From Rhinopithecus roxellana (taxonomy: Eukaryota; Chordata; Mammalia; Primates; Cercopithecidae): a DNA stretch of 64,000 bases. Below the pieces are notes generated by a model, which worked only from the letters and a program-made list of their open reading frames with translations, was not told where the DNA came from and did not search any database. The translations under genes and the position numbers were made by a program. This document shows positions 1-12,915 of the stretch, one piece after another; position 1 is the stretch's first letter, and each line of letters starts with the position of its first letter. The stretch spans positions 54,508,250-54,572,249 of the forward strand of contig NC_044562.1 in the NCBI RefSeq assembly GCF_007565055.1. The letters run 5' to 3'.

Positions 1-92
1 AAGGAAAGTCTGTCTCCTGGAGTTGATGGTGGTATGAATATACTTTTTGTGCACAATCTATAGTAAATCTCAGATTGCGCTTTATTTTAAAG

Positions 93-133
<41 letters not shown>

Positions 134-2260
134 ATGTGGAGAAATGCCAAGTACTGGTGCAAGGATAGACTACTACAGCTGATGCCCACTGGGCATCTGA
201 CTTTTGGTATCATACCCATCACAGAAATATGCTGAAAATAGGTGAAAAGAGAAAAGGCATGACTTCTGCTGTCAAGGAACTTAAAATGTAGTTGAAATAT
301 TGAATAAAACTTAGAATATGTATTTAATCTTTTAACTGGCTAGATTGGTGTTATGTGAATAATGTAGATAGATCCATTAGGGCCCTTACAGGGATTTAAA
401 TACCTTTTAATGATATGTAAATAATATTAATGCCAGTTTTTACCAAAAAAAGTATAAAGAGAGCAAAGATATAGATTTATAAAATATATAAAAATAGTTT
501 CTCTTTTTTATGTTACTAAATATGGATTCCACTTTGATTTGAGGCCACAAGAATCATTTTGCTAATATCACAAGCTAGGATTGCTACATGAGGCAAAAAT
601 ACCTACAATTTAGCATATGAATAAGAAGTCTCAATTTGTGTCCAACTCTAGTTATTTTAATTAAATAGATTAATTCTGTTCTCAGAATCAATGTTAGCAA
701 TCGTGTGAATACAAGAAACAAAGGAAGTAAATGGTAAAATCTCTTCTTTATTTTGCCATGAAAGAAACCAGGCCAGTGAAAGTGCTTTCTGGAGCTATCT
801 AGATGCAGAGAATTTTCCAGCTGAGCCCTCTCTAATTGCATTCACAGAATAGGCATGATGTGTGACAGGCTTAGCAGCCTATCTCAATCTAAAGAATTCA
901 GAGAAAAATAAGGCAGAAATCTAAAGAATAAAAACACAATGTAATTTTAACTGTGGGCTTTTTTTTTTTTTCCTGGAGTAATACACTCTAACATGTTCCA
1001 TGGTAATAAGAACTATTTTTGTATTCTTGTGTGTTCTATTATATTCTGTCATGAGAACTATTTTTCAGAGAATTATATCTAAAAGTATTGTTATATTTTT
1101 CTTTATCATTCTAATGGCAAAGATTATACTTCCAAGAACAGAACATTTTTCAAAAAAAAAAATAAAGATAATCATTTCTTTTGGGAAGGTCTCTAATGAG
1201 GGCAGTGTGTGAAGGAGGAGAAAGTATACATTCATTTTTGTGACAAATATTTTAATGCACAGAATATTATGGACCATTCATCCATTTGTATGATAGGCTT
1301 AGGATGACTACCACGGGACTTTGGAAAATATCATACTCTATATTGGTTTCTTTCTCCAAAAGGACAATTATTCATCTGGTGGAATATGGAAGAATACAAA
1401 TTGAAAGTAGAAATTTACTCTGCCAAACTACATATAGAAGAATTTCTCCAAGTAATTTCTGTAAACACCCATCTTTAAGCACTGTATGATACAATTGCCG
1501 TAATTAATTAGCTTTATGCGACTGTGCTCGAGAAGGAAATTAAAGTAACTGTTTCTGATAAATAATCATTATTATTGTAGCTAAAATTATAAACTATGCT
1601 GTTCTGATTACGTCAAGTTTTCCACAGTAAGTGAAATAAATGTTTCTAGAAGTCATTAAGCTTTCCATAGGGTAAAAGAAAATTAAATGAAAGTTATAAA
1701 TATTTATCAGTCAGTGGAGTAACCAAAGATCTAGAGTTACAATGCAGGTGAGGTCAGAACTCCCTCAAATGTTTTTATGTATTTTCTATCCTTGTCATCT
1801 GATTAAAATATTTTTTCTGAATAAGTTGATAAATAATATTGCCTACATAAGTAGATGAGGCTAGAAATCTGATCTTCCAATATTGCTGATTATCAGGCAA
1901 CATAGCTAGAAGAGAAATCTAGACCAATGAAACCAGATTGTATCTCATTAGTATTTTTTTCTGAAGAATATTAATCTATGAAATATTGATTATACATGTT
2001 TCTATATAAGCCAGTTTTGGAGGACACCAGCATAGTTTAGGACTGAGTTGAGCTATAGACAGACTTGAACTTTTGCTGAAAAGAGCAGAAAATATTGTAT
2101 ACTGTCTTAGCCCAGGTAAAATAGACAGTAACTAGGCAACCAAAACTAAAAACAAGACAAAACAAAACTAGAAACTAGTTTGGTAAAGCCCTTGTTACAC
2201 TCTGTGGCACATACCCCATTTTGATCTTACCATATATGTAGTAAGTTGAAAGGTAGAACC
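1..2260. other. AT-rich non-coding stretch, no gene seen
   Basis: Apart from the homopolymer at 96-129 I recognise no repeat family, exon or RNA gene here. All reading frames are short, lack recognisable motifs and are what AT-rich DNA gives by chance. Confidence 0.5.
96..129. repeat. (T)34 homopolymer
   Basis: An uninterrupted run of 34 T. It could be the reversed A-tail of a minus-strand retroelement, but I recognise no element body to its right, so I call only the simple repeat. Confidence 0.9.
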
Positions 2261-2414
2261 TAGAAAGAGATGCCCAAATCCCCAGCATCTGTGAAATGTT
2301 AACCTATTCGAGAAACGGGTTTTTGCAGATATAATAAAGTTCAAATCTTGAGATATGATCATCCTGGATTACCTGGGCAGGCCCTAAATCTAATGAGAAA
2401 TGTTCTTCTAACAG

Positions 2415-2450
2415 AAAAAAAAAAAAAAAAAAAAAAGAAAGAAAGAAAAC
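2415..2450. repeat. A-rich tract (A)22 then (GAAA)n
   Basis: A run of 22 A followed by gaaagaaagaaaa, lying inside the LTR-like relic. It could be the tail of a very short retroposed fragment or an expanded A-tract. Confidence 0.85.
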
Positions 2451-2486
2451 ACAGATGTCACAGGAAGCAGCAAAGTGAAGACAAAA

Positions 2487-2554
2487 GGAGCCACAAGCCA
2501 AGGAATCCTAAGGATTACCAGGAGCTACAAACCAAGGAATCCTAAGGATTACCA
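2487..2554. repeat. 34-bp tandem duplication
   Basis: Two adjacent 34-bp units (2487-2520 and 2521-2554), both containing aaggaatcctaaggattacc, differing at two positions (c/t and g/a). It is a local duplication inside the LTR-like relic. Confidence 0.9.
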
Positions 2555-2745
2555 GCAGCCATCAAAAGAAAAGCATGGACTGGATTCTCTCCGGAGCCTT
2601 GGGAGGGAGTGTAGCCCTGAGGACATCTTGATTTCAAACTCCTGGCTTTTAGGATTGTGAGCAAATACATTTATATTACTTTAAGCCACACAGTTTGTGG
2701 TAATTTGTTACAGCAGCTCGAGGAAACTAATGCACCATGTTATCT

Positions 2746-4606
2746 TCGAAGTGAAATGGTAAATAAAAATATACTGAATGGTATATTTAATGGTAAATTA
2801 AAATACACCAAGAGAGTCACTTATAGGGAAAAATCAAAGATAGATATTCCATTTAACTGCCTAAAACGACTGCAAAGACATATGGATAAAACTTGTTGAC
2901 AACTTAGAAGGCTGGCTTTGGCAAGATGAAAAGAAGTTCCAGGTGAGAATAACCCATGTGGACATAAATCTTCTCCAGATCTACTAAGCACAACATCTAA
3001 TGAGAAAGACAATCTCTGTTTTGGTTTATGAAAATGTTTCCATCCATGAAACCCCATAGGGTAAAAGGGCATGTCTAGTGAAAGCTGGACAGACTTGAGT
3101 GAAAAAAGTGTTTTCCTGGCAGAAAATAGGTTGGATTTCTGGGAGAGACCAGAGAAAGGGAAAAACAAATTCTGGGTAATCTCTGGTTGTGGGCAACATG
3201 GATAAACCATTTACTATTATCTCCCTGCAGTATAAACAACCTATTGCTCCCCATTAAGATGGCATGGGACACAAAAAACTTTTGGAGTGACTCTTGAGGA
3301 GCTGATGGAATATGTGGACTGCACCGTTTTTTCTTTCTTAATACTGCCTGTTTCAGAACTCTTAATGAACTCTGGGGCTCTGCGTTTTTGTTTGCTTTGT
3401 TTTGTTTTGGGAAGGATGTAGAAGTCCGTGAGGTGGCACACTGGTTTCAATTTTCCTAGATAGTCGTGTATTTATTTCAACTGCTTGGCTGACAGGGATA
3501 AGTGCTAAGACCCTATACTTTTAATTCTTTTCACCGTGTTCAGCATGATTTAACAGTTGACAGCCACTGTGATGTATCAGAAAGATTGTGCTGTGCAAAA
3601 TATTCTTCCATTTGATAACAACAATTTCATTGTCATTGTATGGTGCCGGTGCCATGGGGAAGTCATGGTGATGTATTGGGATCATTTAGATCTTCCTCAT
3701 GTAATTTTCTAGAAATCCTGAAACCTCTGCCCTGATTCATAGAAGGTTTCAGGCACAGTCCTGATTGTCCCTCTGGCTACAGTTTTCTACCTGTAAGTTA
3801 AGAAGACAGCAGAAAGCATTAAAAGGGGAGGGAGCATTCAGTGATATGGAGTAAATAAAATATTTTGGCACACTGACGGATTTATAGTCAGCTCTACTAT
3901 TTACTTGCTGTGTGATGTGGGAGACTTTTCTTATCTGCACAGAGATCAACTTCTGTGTTAGAAACTATAAAGTGCTGCCAGAAACAGAAACTAAACTTTG
4001 ATGGCTGAACACAAATGGGTTTATTCTTGCCTCTAAAGTAAGCATGAGAAGACAGTCCAGGGTTGGTATGAAAACTCCAAAAAGTCATGGAAAACTTGGG
4101 TCCTTATCTCTGCTTTCTTTAGTAGATGTCTTCTGTCCTTAAGGCTACCTCAGATTCATGGTGGCTCCCATGATCACATCCACACTCCAGGCATGGAGCT
4201 TAAAATGTGTGCATTGGTAGGGAAGAGGATAAGAAGGGGACAAATATTTGCATTCTTCAGGAAATTTTCTAACAGAACTATCTGATACTATTTCGCTTAC
4301 TTCTCATGTACCTTCCTAGTAGTCATAGAACTTAGAAAAGACCATCTTTTTCTGGACACATTGCATCCCCGTTAAAAAGAAGCCCTAGTACAAGGTATAA
4401 GTGTTTAAGTCATGCAAAACAACTGAGTAACTATCACTTCAAATGTACTCGAGTATGACTGAAAGTTGCCACATTCATTTTCATATGGACCTTTAAGTTT
4501 TGCCCGCTGCCACGGTACATCTGATACCATAAGCATTGCGTATGTTTCCTTTAGGTACTAGCTTTGATACAATGATCCATATCCTCTTGTCTCCTAACAC
4601 CCTGCT
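2746..4606. other. Non-coding stretch, no gene seen
   Basis: No exon or RNA gene recognised. The 129-codon minus-strand frame at 2821-3210 is low-complexity in composition, with no domain I recognise. Around 3890-3990 the motif gctgtgtgatgtgggagac is reminiscent of a MIR element in minus orientation, but too diverged to delimit. Confidence 0.5.
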
Positions 4607-4663
4607 ATTCATTCATTCATTCATTCATTCATTCATTCATTCACTCATTCATTCATTCATTCA
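4607..4663. repeat. (ATTC)n microsatellite
   Basis: About 14 tetranucleotide units with one interruption (attcactcattc). It precedes a segment (4663-4760) with ctactatgtgtcaggttcc and later acagacaaacagac, typical of ancient mammalian repeat relics. Confidence 0.95.
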
Positions 4664-5581
4664 GCATTTACTCTGATTCTACTATGTGTCAGGTTCCAAA
4701 CTGAATAAAATACAGTCTCTATTATACAAGGAGCTCGAAGTCTACTAGGGAAAACAGACAAACAGACATACCTAGAACACACACTTTTGCAAAGATAAAC
4801 ACATGAAAAAAATTGTTTATAATATGTTAAGAGTTGTGGAGCCACTAAGACAGGAGCGGTCAGGGAGGGGAGAATCCCAGAAACCCTCATGCCGTCTTCC
4901 TGTTAAAGCCTCTTCCCCCCATCCCAGGATAACTTACCCTGAATTCTTAGAACCTGAATTGCTTCTTTTGAAACTTTGTAATGGTTGCCATCATACCACA
5001 TGTGCTCATTTGTATCAGGCTGCTGTTAATCCACATGATATTTTCAAGATCTATCTATGTTGTTGCATGCAGCTGGAGCTTGTTTGTTGTTTTACAGTGT
5101 TCTTTTGTATGATAGTGTCACAATTTATTCAATCATTCCACTGTCAGTGGGAATTTTGGTAGATTCTGGTTTTGGAATGTTACGAATAATCTTGCAATAA
5201 AACTTTTTTGTAAATATATGTGCTTATTCCTATTGGGTATGTATTATAAAATTACTAGGGTATATTTCATGTGCGTATTTGTTTTTTTTTAAAGATAATG
5301 CTCAACAGTTTTCCAAAGTAGTAGTATAAATTCTATTTCCATGTAAAATACCATTTATAGAAATACGCCTCCATTGAGAGTTCTAGTTCGCCCACATCCT
5401 CATCAACACACAATGTTGAACTTAATCTCATCTTATCCTTTCTCCCCCAAATCTGTTTCTTCTACATCATAGTAAGTGACAGAGCTGCATTCCATATTTG
5501 TGTGTCTGCACTGATTTCTCTGTTTCAGTCCCAAATTCAATAAAGCACAAAGCACAATTATTCTATTTCTAAATATATTTC
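4664..5581. other. Non-coding stretch with probable ancient repeat relic at its left end
   Basis: The first 100 bp resemble an ancient mammalian interspersed repeat (the tactatgtgtcagg motif). The rest is AT-rich and unassigned, with no gene evidence. Confidence 0.4.
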
Positions 5582-6919
5582 TTTTTTTATTATACTTTAA
5601 GTTCTAGGGTACATGTGCATAACGTGCAGGTTTGTTACATATGTATACTTGTGCCATGTTGGTGTGCTGCACCCATCAACTCGTCAGCACCCATCAATTC
5701 ATCATTTATATCAGGTATAACTCCCAATGCAATCCCTCCCCCCTCCCCCCTCCCCATGATAGGCCCCGGTGTGTGATGTTCCTCTTCCCAAGTAGGAAGA
5801 ATCAATATCGTGAAAATGGCCATACTGCCCAAGGTTATTTATAGATTCAATGCCATCACCATCAAGCTACCAATGAGTTTCTTCACAGAACTGGAAAAAA
5901 CAGCTTTAAAGTTCATACGGAACCAAAAAGAACCCGCATTGCCAAGACAATCCTAAGTCAAAAGGACAAAGCTGGAGGTGTCACGCTACCTGACTTCAAA
6001 CTATACTACAAGGCTACAGTAACCAAAACAGCATGGTACTGGTACCAAAACAGAGATATAGACCAATGGAACAGAACAGAGTCCTCGGAAATAATACCAC
6101 ACATCTACAGCCATCTGATCTTTGACAAACCTGACAAAAACAAGAAATGGGGAAAGGATTCCCTATTTAGTAAATGGTGCTGGGAAAATTGGCTAGCCAT
6201 AAGTAGAAAGCTGAAACTGGATCCTTTCCTTACTCCTTATACGAAGATTAATTCAAGATGGATTAGAGACTTAAATGTTAGACCTAATACCATAAAAACC
6301 CTAGAAGAAAACCTAGGTAGTACCATTCAGGACATAGGCATGGGCAAGGACTTCATGTCTAACACACCAAAAGCAACGGCAGCAAAAGCCAAAATTGACA
6401 AATGGGATCTAATTAAACTAAAGAGCTTCTGCACAGCAAAAGAAACTACCATCAGATTGAACAGACAACCTACAGAATGGGAGAAAATTTTTGCAATCTA
6501 CTCATCTGACAAAGGGCTAATATCCAGAATCTACAAAGAACTCAAACAAATATACAAGAAAAAAACAAACAACCCCATCAAAAAGTGGGCAAAGGATATG
6601 AACAGACATTTCTCAAAAGATGACATTCATACAGCCAACAGACACACGAAAAAATGCTCATCATCACTTGCCATCAGAGAAATGCAAATCAAAACCACAA
6701 TGAGATACCATCTCACACCAGTTAGAATGGCAATCATTAAGAAGTCAGGAAAAAACAGGTGTTGGACAGGATGTGGAGAAATAGGAACACTTTTACACTG
6801 TTGGTGGGAGTGTAAACTAGTTCAACCATTATGGAAAACAGTATGGCAATTCCTCAAGGATCTAGAATTAGATGTACCATATGACCCAGCCATCCCACTA
6901 CTGGGTATATACCCAAAGG
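5582..6919 (-). mobile_element. Young L1, 5'-truncated with 5' inversion (copy 1)
   Basis: 5582-5790 is the reversed 3' end of L1: poly-T, then the complement of the L1 terminal sequence, and a C-rich tract that is the complement of the 3'UTR G-tract. At about 5790 the sequence flips: 5791-6919 reads L1 ORF2 on the plus strand, up to tatacccaaagg. The last part of ORF2 between the two pieces is missing. This is the pattern expected from twin priming during L1 integration. No clear target-site duplication was found. It shares its 3'UTR with the L1 copies near 10.6, 32.0, 39.2 and 60.4 kb. Confidence 0.9.
5791..6919 (+). pseudogene. L1 ORF2 fragment (region between RT and the C-terminus), inverted piece
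   Basis: This is the plus-strand piece of the inverted L1. It covers the region downstream of the reverse transcriptase core and part of the C-terminal domain, including a cysteine-rich stretch (Cys and His around 6760-6810). The longest open segment is 6340-6930. There is no endonuclease or RT active site, no ORF2 stop of its own and no promoter, so it is a dead fragment. Its closeness to the other young copies suggests recent insertion. Confidence 0.85.
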
Positions 6920-9595
6920 TCAAGACATGAAACTCTAAGTCAAGATGTGGGGAAATATGTGCCAAAATGTTATGGCTTAGTTGAAAACACAGCTGCTGAA
7001 AAAAAAGGTAGGAAAATGGTAGGCTTTTTGTGTATCACAGTCAGCAGAGATTGCACCCTTCCTCCAAATAGCAACAGTACTTGTAAAAAGTATGTGAAGT
7101 CAAGTAGCATCTATTCTAACTATTTCATATTTGTGAAACACTTCTCTCATGTGGCTATAAGCTCCCTGTGGGCACAGCTGATCGCATAGTTCTTTTTCAC
7201 TCTCATAGCACAGTGGCAGTCGCCTACTGTGAAGATAAATGCTTACTGTTTAAGGTCAGAATGATTCAATCATAGTAAGAGTTATTGGCTGCCTATTCTA
7301 TGTCCCAACACAGGCTGATACAGAAATTGCTTTCTATCCCAAGGGGGTACCCTTGATGCTTTTTTACGTAGGGAATATTTTTCAAATATTGTCATACAAA
7401 GCTGAAGCGCTGGGGTTTGAAGGTATGTAAAGTAGTCCTGAAATTCATCTGTGGATGTACGTTGGCCCTGACACATCTTCCTGGAAAGGAAGTGGAATTA
7501 ATTAACTGCCTTATTCCCAGGGATAGGAGAGTTGAGGTTTTGGGGTAACAAAAAGTAAACCTGTCTCTGAATATTAGGAAACTGGAATAATCAGTGGAAT
7601 GCTTTAGTATCTTCATTAATAAAGGCACAGATTTTATTACAATGCTTTTATGTCCTAGCAACACCAAAATTTGTCCTAATCTATTGATAAACACTAAACC
7701 GAGAGATCTTCATTCTATGTGGAAAGTAAAAATATTGATTCCTATTATATTCTGGGTTCTGTGTGAAACACATCACATAAAGATAGGCATTTTGCTCTGG
7801 AAATAAATTTAGAGGTAGGTTCTTTCCACCCATTTCACATAAGATAAAACTTAGACTTAAAAAAATAAGTATCTTTTCCAATTTCACAGAACTAAAAACA
7901 AGATGAGCCCTACAAAAAGGATGTACTATGGGATGGACTTTTCCACTTCTCCTTTCTATTGTATACAGCTGCATGAAACCGGGTGGTATGCCTTAATATT
8001 GTTGCAACTAATTCATAAAAGTACTAGAATTAGAAAAATAAATATTAAAGTAGAACAATTTCACATTTTCAGCTATTGTGTTTATTGAAAATTTAACAGT
8101 AGCTGCATAAAAGTAGTTGAGTAGTTGATGTCGTTATCTTTTCTTCCAACAGAAAAACAATAAAATCTATATAATTTAATTTTACATTTGAAGTAAATGC
8201 TAATCACAATAACCTATAAAGTTATTCTCTGGAAAGTTTTCCGGTAAAACAAATGTAACTGTTTTTAATTAGACTACATTGTATGCACAATTTTACATTT
8301 GATGCTGAAATGGGAAATTAAAGGATTCAATCTCATTGGCCTTAAGTTAATTCAAAATAAAAAATAACATCTCACTTTGGGGTTTAAGCAATAAATACAG
8401 CTTTAAAAGTTCTGTTTTTGAAGTTTCAGTTGGTCTTTTTTTTTTATCATTTGGAAGTTTCAATTTTTAGCACAAGCTACCTCCTATATATACACTACTG
8501 CTTCTCCTGCCCAGAAAATGTCATTATAAAAGCAGTTTTGAGAGGGTAAAACACAAAGCAATAGAAAAAAGAAAAGAAAAAAAAAAAAACTCTTCAGGTA
8601 TTTTCTTTGTAAAGATGTTTGGAGTAATTTCAATAGCTCTATCTCATTTGTATTGCATAGTGCATTTACTATAATTACTTTTCTCTCAGATAGCCACTGC
8701 CGAAATAACTCCTGCTTAGCTTCCATCAGCAATGGATTGTGTTACCTAGGAGACCTGCTTATATTCAAATAATCTAAAATAGAATAAAAATATTATTACA
8801 ATTGTGCTAAATATTCCAATGGTCAGATATTTTATATTTGATATAGGTTGGATGTTATTTTCCATTAAGAAATACAAGAAAGACATAGGACCTCATTGCG
8901 CAGAAGCATTTTTTTATTCTACGTTGCCTGTAGGAAAAATTGTACACTTCCTCTAAACTGCTATAAAGGTTTCTCTATTACTCAAATCTAACTTGCTTCT
9001 CATGGGGTTTGCATCCTCCTAGGTGAAAGGCTAGGACTAGATACTGGACAAGAGGAAGTTAGAAGTGTTAAGAGTGAAACACAGCTTCAGGAAGTATTTA
9101 TTTTTCTTTCTCTGGAGCAGAGGCTAAGCATAGGACAGAGGTCTTAGAGCAATCTTCAGGAGCCTGTGGTATAGACATCCCCAGAGTGTATGGATAAAGA
9201 AATCAAGGTATCCATAAGCTTGGAAATAAAACTGAGGTTGAAAGCCATTTATTAAGCAGTCATTTGGTATTTTAAAATGAAGGATCTAGAACAGAAATTA
9301 AAGTGTTACATTCCGTAAGTCTTTGTCTTGCCTTGTCTTATTCGTAGAAGGCATTATTAATTGATCATTTAACCATCATTGAGATCAAATGCTGTAACGC
9401 ACTCCTCTGCTGTGATCACCTACTGTAGACTTGCCAGGAAAGTTAAAACTGAGCTAGTAGAGCCAGAAAGTGTGAGGTAGATAATTAAATGATTATAGTT
9501 AAATTCCCTTCCTGACAATTTGAAAACTTGTATGTGAGTTTAATTCTCGTGAGGAATTTATCTCTTCATAGCATCATTTAGTTTTGCTTTTAATT
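6920..9595. other. AT-rich non-coding stretch, no gene seen
   Basis: No recognised repeat body, exon or RNA gene. Frames at 7392-7694 and 7681-7974 overlap on opposite strands and carry no recognisable motif. A-rich or T-rich tracts at 8436-8445 and 8570-8590 are short. Confidence 0.5.
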
Positions 9596-9599
9596 TTTT

Positions 9600-10270
9600 T
9601 CCCCCATCATTTAACAGGCTATGTAATTTTTTGTTGCTGCAAGTCAAACATAATGTACATGGTAATAAGAACTGAGGTAAGTAAACATTTTGTATGATTA
9701 TTTATGCTAATCTGGCTAGGAGTTGGGCTATGTTTAATATTTTATGTAGCTCTAGTTGCCAGAGCCTCAAACTCTTCTGATTTTTTTCTTATTATTATTT
9801 TAATCTTGGCCACTCACTTTGGCCTCCCTAAGAACTTCACCTTTGTGGAGGCTGAAGCAACTTCCTCTTGGACGCACATCCATCATGCTGACTTCTGATT
9901 AACACCAGTTCTGGGAATGCATCTAAGATTTCTACTTTCACATACCCATAAATTCTGCCCTTAGGTCAAAACAACTTTGATGTTATTGTAAACATTTACT
10001 TACCATAAATCCTGCCCTTAGGCAATTTCCATATGGTATATAAACCCTATGTCTGTGGACAGGGATTAACCGTCTTGTCCCTTGGCTGCTCAAGACATGG
10101 CTTCTGTTTGTAAGTCCCTACAATTAACGAATGTTTCTTTCTGTGAAACTGCATTTGTCAGCCTCTTTATTCTTCCCCTTAGCGTCCTAGGCCTTTGCGG
10201 GTAGGTTTGCATAGACCTGCTCACTGCAGAAATTCCGAGTCTATGTCTTGCAGCACATTTAACTGTAATT
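9600..10270 (+). mobile_element. Probable solitary LTR or ERV-derived relic, family unassigned
   Basis: The segment contains a TATA-like tatataaa at 10037-10044, about 100 bp upstream of a T/C-rich region with cttctgtttgtaagtccc and ttcttccccttagcg. This is the U3-R-U5-like layout of an LTR. I cannot name the family, and the boundaries are approximate. A non-LTR origin is possible. Confidence 0.35.
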
Positions 10271-10433
10271 CGCTATTTTTACACTAGACCCCTAATGATG
10301 TGAAGGTAATATGTGTATGGGTGAGGGGGTGAAGCATTCTATAATCTCATTATTAAATCTCAGTCTTTCTGTGGGCCTGTATTTTAGGAATGCAATCTTC
10401 ACCAGTGGTATAGTCCTCCTTAACATCCCCTGC

Positions 10434-10461
10434 AAAAAAAAAAAAAAAAAAAAAAAAAAAA
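10434..10461. repeat. (A)28 homopolymer
   Basis: An uninterrupted A-run between tcccctgc and caccccacc. It could be a retroposon tail, but no body is recognised to the left. Confidence 0.9.
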
Positions 10462-10622
10462 CACCCCACCTTCCCCCTTGCCCTCATTTGATGAGATAGA
10501 AAAGCAATAGGAGGCTGGCATGGGAAGAAATGACTTTCCCTATTTGGGAAAATCTCTAATAAAGCCTTTTTCTCAGAAGGTGTTTGTTATGGAAATGTTC
10601 TAGGCATTAAAAAATAAAATAA

Positions 10623-10903
10623 ACTTGGACTCGGGAAGGGGAACATCACACACTGGGGCCTATCATGGGGAGGGGGGAGGGGGGAGGGATTGCATTGGGG
10701 AGTTATACATGATATAAATGATGAATGGATGGGTGCTGACGAGTTGATGGGTGCAGCACACCAACATGGCACAAGTATACATATGTAACAAACCTGCACG
10801 CTATGCACATGTACCCTAGAACTTAAAGTATAATAAAAATAAATTTAAAAAATAAAAAAATAGAAAAATAAATAAAAATAAAAAATAAAAAATAAAATAA
10901 AAT
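10623..10903 (+). mobile_element. Young L1 3' stub (copy 4)
   Basis: Begins at acttggactcgggaagggg, about 15 bp downstream of the ORF2 stop in the related copy at 60.4 kb. It contains the polypurine G-tract (gaggggggagggggga type) and the L1 3' end (gaacttaaagtataataaaa), then a long A-rich tail with T interruptions. It is 3'UTR only. Its 5' breakpoint coincides with the inversion junction of the copy at 39188. Confidence 0.9.
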
Positions 10904-11562
10904 TGCTCTTCCCTTTCCCCTGCCTAGAGGCAAGAGGGTAGGTTTCTCAGATCCTCACCAGGAGAACTCAGTGGGGCTCATAGTGGGGCTCAAAAAAGTG
11001 TGAAGAGCAGTAAGACTGCAGCTCCTATAGTTTCTCATTAGTTCACGCTCAGCCTCCAACAATTGATCAACATTACCATGTAAGTTGTCCCACCAGTTTT
11101 TTACTCCATTGACTCCCGTTTCAGGTAAGCAGGTGTTCGCAATGACTCTCGATTCACCTGTCTCCACATTTTGAGTTGCTCTAAAACCTCAGTTCCCTTG
11201 TCCAAGAAAAGTCACACATTTTCAATTCTTTGAATGCTGTTTTCTTCTTGCAAAAATAAGAGTAAAAACTCCTAACCTCTGTACATGTGAAAACTGAAAC
11301 TGAGTCGTTTAATTTTCTTTTAACATAAGTAATTGAATAGTACCATAAGGAAAAATATAAAAACTTTACCAGTAATAAGAACGGAGCTATTACCACCCAT
11401 CTACTTAAAGGGATGAAAGGAAGCAAAGATTCCAAGAGAAAATTTTATAGTGAATTTGCTCTTGACAAGAGCTGGGCTTTTTGTTTTGTTTTTTTCCCCC
11501 CTAGGGGAGCAAAGTTTAAGAGATACCATACAGTAAGGAAGTAAAGTAGATAAAAACTCCAG
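10904..11562. other. Non-coding stretch, no gene seen
   Basis: A minus-strand frame at 10955-11167 has a more protein-like composition than its neighbours (Trp, Asn and Glu rich). It could be a relic of an ERV or a processed pseudogene, but I recognise no family. Confidence 0.35.
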
Positions 11563-11818
11563 TACGGGGTGTGGTGGCTCACATCTTTAATCCCAGCACA
11601 CTGGGAGGCCAAGGTGGGCAGGTAAGTTGAAGTTAGGAGTTCAAGACCAGCCCGGCCAACAAAGTGAAACCATGTCTCTACTAAAAATACAAAAATTAGC
11701 TGGGCATGGTGGCGGGTGCTTGTAATGCCAGCTACTCAGGAGGCTGAGGTTGTCGAGATCACACCACTGAAGCACTAGGCTGGGCTACAGAGCAAGAGTC
11801 CAAATCTCGGGGGAAAAA
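11563..11818 (+). mobile_element. Old Alu, internally deleted
   Basis: Reads from ggggtgtggtggctcac through ttaatcccagcac to the second monomer (gctactcaggaggctgagg). A deletion in the right arm removes the usual gcaggagaat to tgcagtgagcc segment. The divergence and lack of a pure A-tail suggest an AluS or older copy. Confidence 0.9.
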
Positions 11819-12784
11819 ATACCCTTCAATATCAATCATTTCTTCTGACTGAACTACTATGATTCCTCCTTGACCATCTTATTGGCAGACTGGAGAAGGG
11901 CAAAGGTTGAATCTGGTAAATAAAATGTTTCCAGCACAGCTGCAATTGTTACTACCAACACTCATTGGTAATAACAGCAACAATCAGCCAGGGTCATAGG
12001 AGGATAAGGAGAATGGTATCAGGGAGGAGAAACTTGGCTACCATGGGAAAATTCCCAGCACAGAAGAATTCCTGTGAGCTGAAGACTACCTCATTTATGT
12101 CTAGCAAATGTTCATAGTTGTGAATTGAATAGATTATAAGCTGGATTAGAAAAGGCATAGTTAGCAAGAAAAAATTTAATAAAGTCTTGAAAGCAGGCAT
12201 GTGCCTGAGTTATTCCACACGTAGGGTATTCCTCTAGGTTTAAAGCCCTCATATAGTCTCTGCTGCTGTAGCTTTTACCCATCTCTGTGGTTTAGTTCAG
12301 GTACCATTTTTTAAAATAAAACTCATTTCTCATTGAAATTAATCTTCACTTTTTCTGAATTCCTATAGCAGATTTTGATTCCCTCACATTTCCAATACAT
12401 TCCATCACTCATTATCAGATTTTATATAGATATTCTTCATCATTAATATATTTTAAATCACTTATTAAAGTCAAAGCATGGAAAAATGAAACTACATAAC
12501 ATTGTAATTTAAATTAGTAATAATCTGGTACGGCTTGTGGTAGAAGTCAGAATTGCGAAAATAAGTCATGGCTAATTGACAAAATGCTAGGCCAGGCCAA
12601 GTGTGCCAAATTAAGGAGTTTGAAAATTTTCTGGAATCCTCAAGCGTTTCTAAAATAAGTAGCTATACATATATCTAAGTAACTGTATGTCTAATTTGAC
12701 CTAATAGATTATGTAGTAACTGCAACTAGGTGTTATTTTATCCTGGTCCTTAAGTTCCTCAAGAAACTGGTCAATTACTGTTAG
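11819..12784. other. Non-coding stretch, no gene seen
   Basis: AT-rich sequence with no recognised repeat, exon or RNA gene. Confidence 0.5.
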
Positions 12785-12915
12785 ATGGATTCATTTCTCT
12801 GTGAAAACAAAACTGAGGCTCAGAACAGTCAATGATTGCCCATGATCACGTAGCTAGATGGGGCACAGATCATGTTCCGATTCCTAGTTTTGAGCACTAC
12901 GTTACAACCTGATGC
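12785..12915 (+). mobile_element. MIR fragment
   Basis: Shows the MIR core order: aaactgaggctcagaac, then gcccatgatcacgtagctag, then a decayed ccgattcctag segment. It is an ancient, diverged SINE. Confidence 0.6.

Larger units (their letters stand above)
2270..2745 (+). mobile_element. Old LTR-like interspersed repeat (tentatively MaLR/MLT type)
   Basis: The left part (gcagatataataaagttc, then a segment on cctggattacctgggcaggcc) and the right end (aagccacacagtttgtggta, then a segment ending in aaactaatgcac) resemble a common old mammalian solitary LTR family from memory. The middle is disrupted by an A-rich tract (2415-2450) and a 34-bp tandem duplication. No flanking target-site duplication was identified. 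The family name is uncertain; an old DNA transposon is the alternative. Confidence 0.4.

Noticed and set aside
2821..3210. 129-codon minus-strand frame
   Set aside because: No domain, no splice or promoter context, overlaps other frames; a chance frame.
4607..4663. CRISPR-like or satellite array
   Set aside because: Simple tetranucleotide repeat with no spacers; no CRISPR array or bacterial signature anywhere in the window.
6340..6930. 196-codon frame that could be called a gene
   Set aside because: It is the C-terminal side of L1 ORF2 in the inverted piece of a young L1; no start of its own and no catalytic domains.
9704..9898. Hydrophobic 64-codon frame as a small membrane protein
   Set aside because: The T-rich sequence of an LTR-like relic gives Leu/Phe/Ile-rich translation; no start context or conservation evidence.
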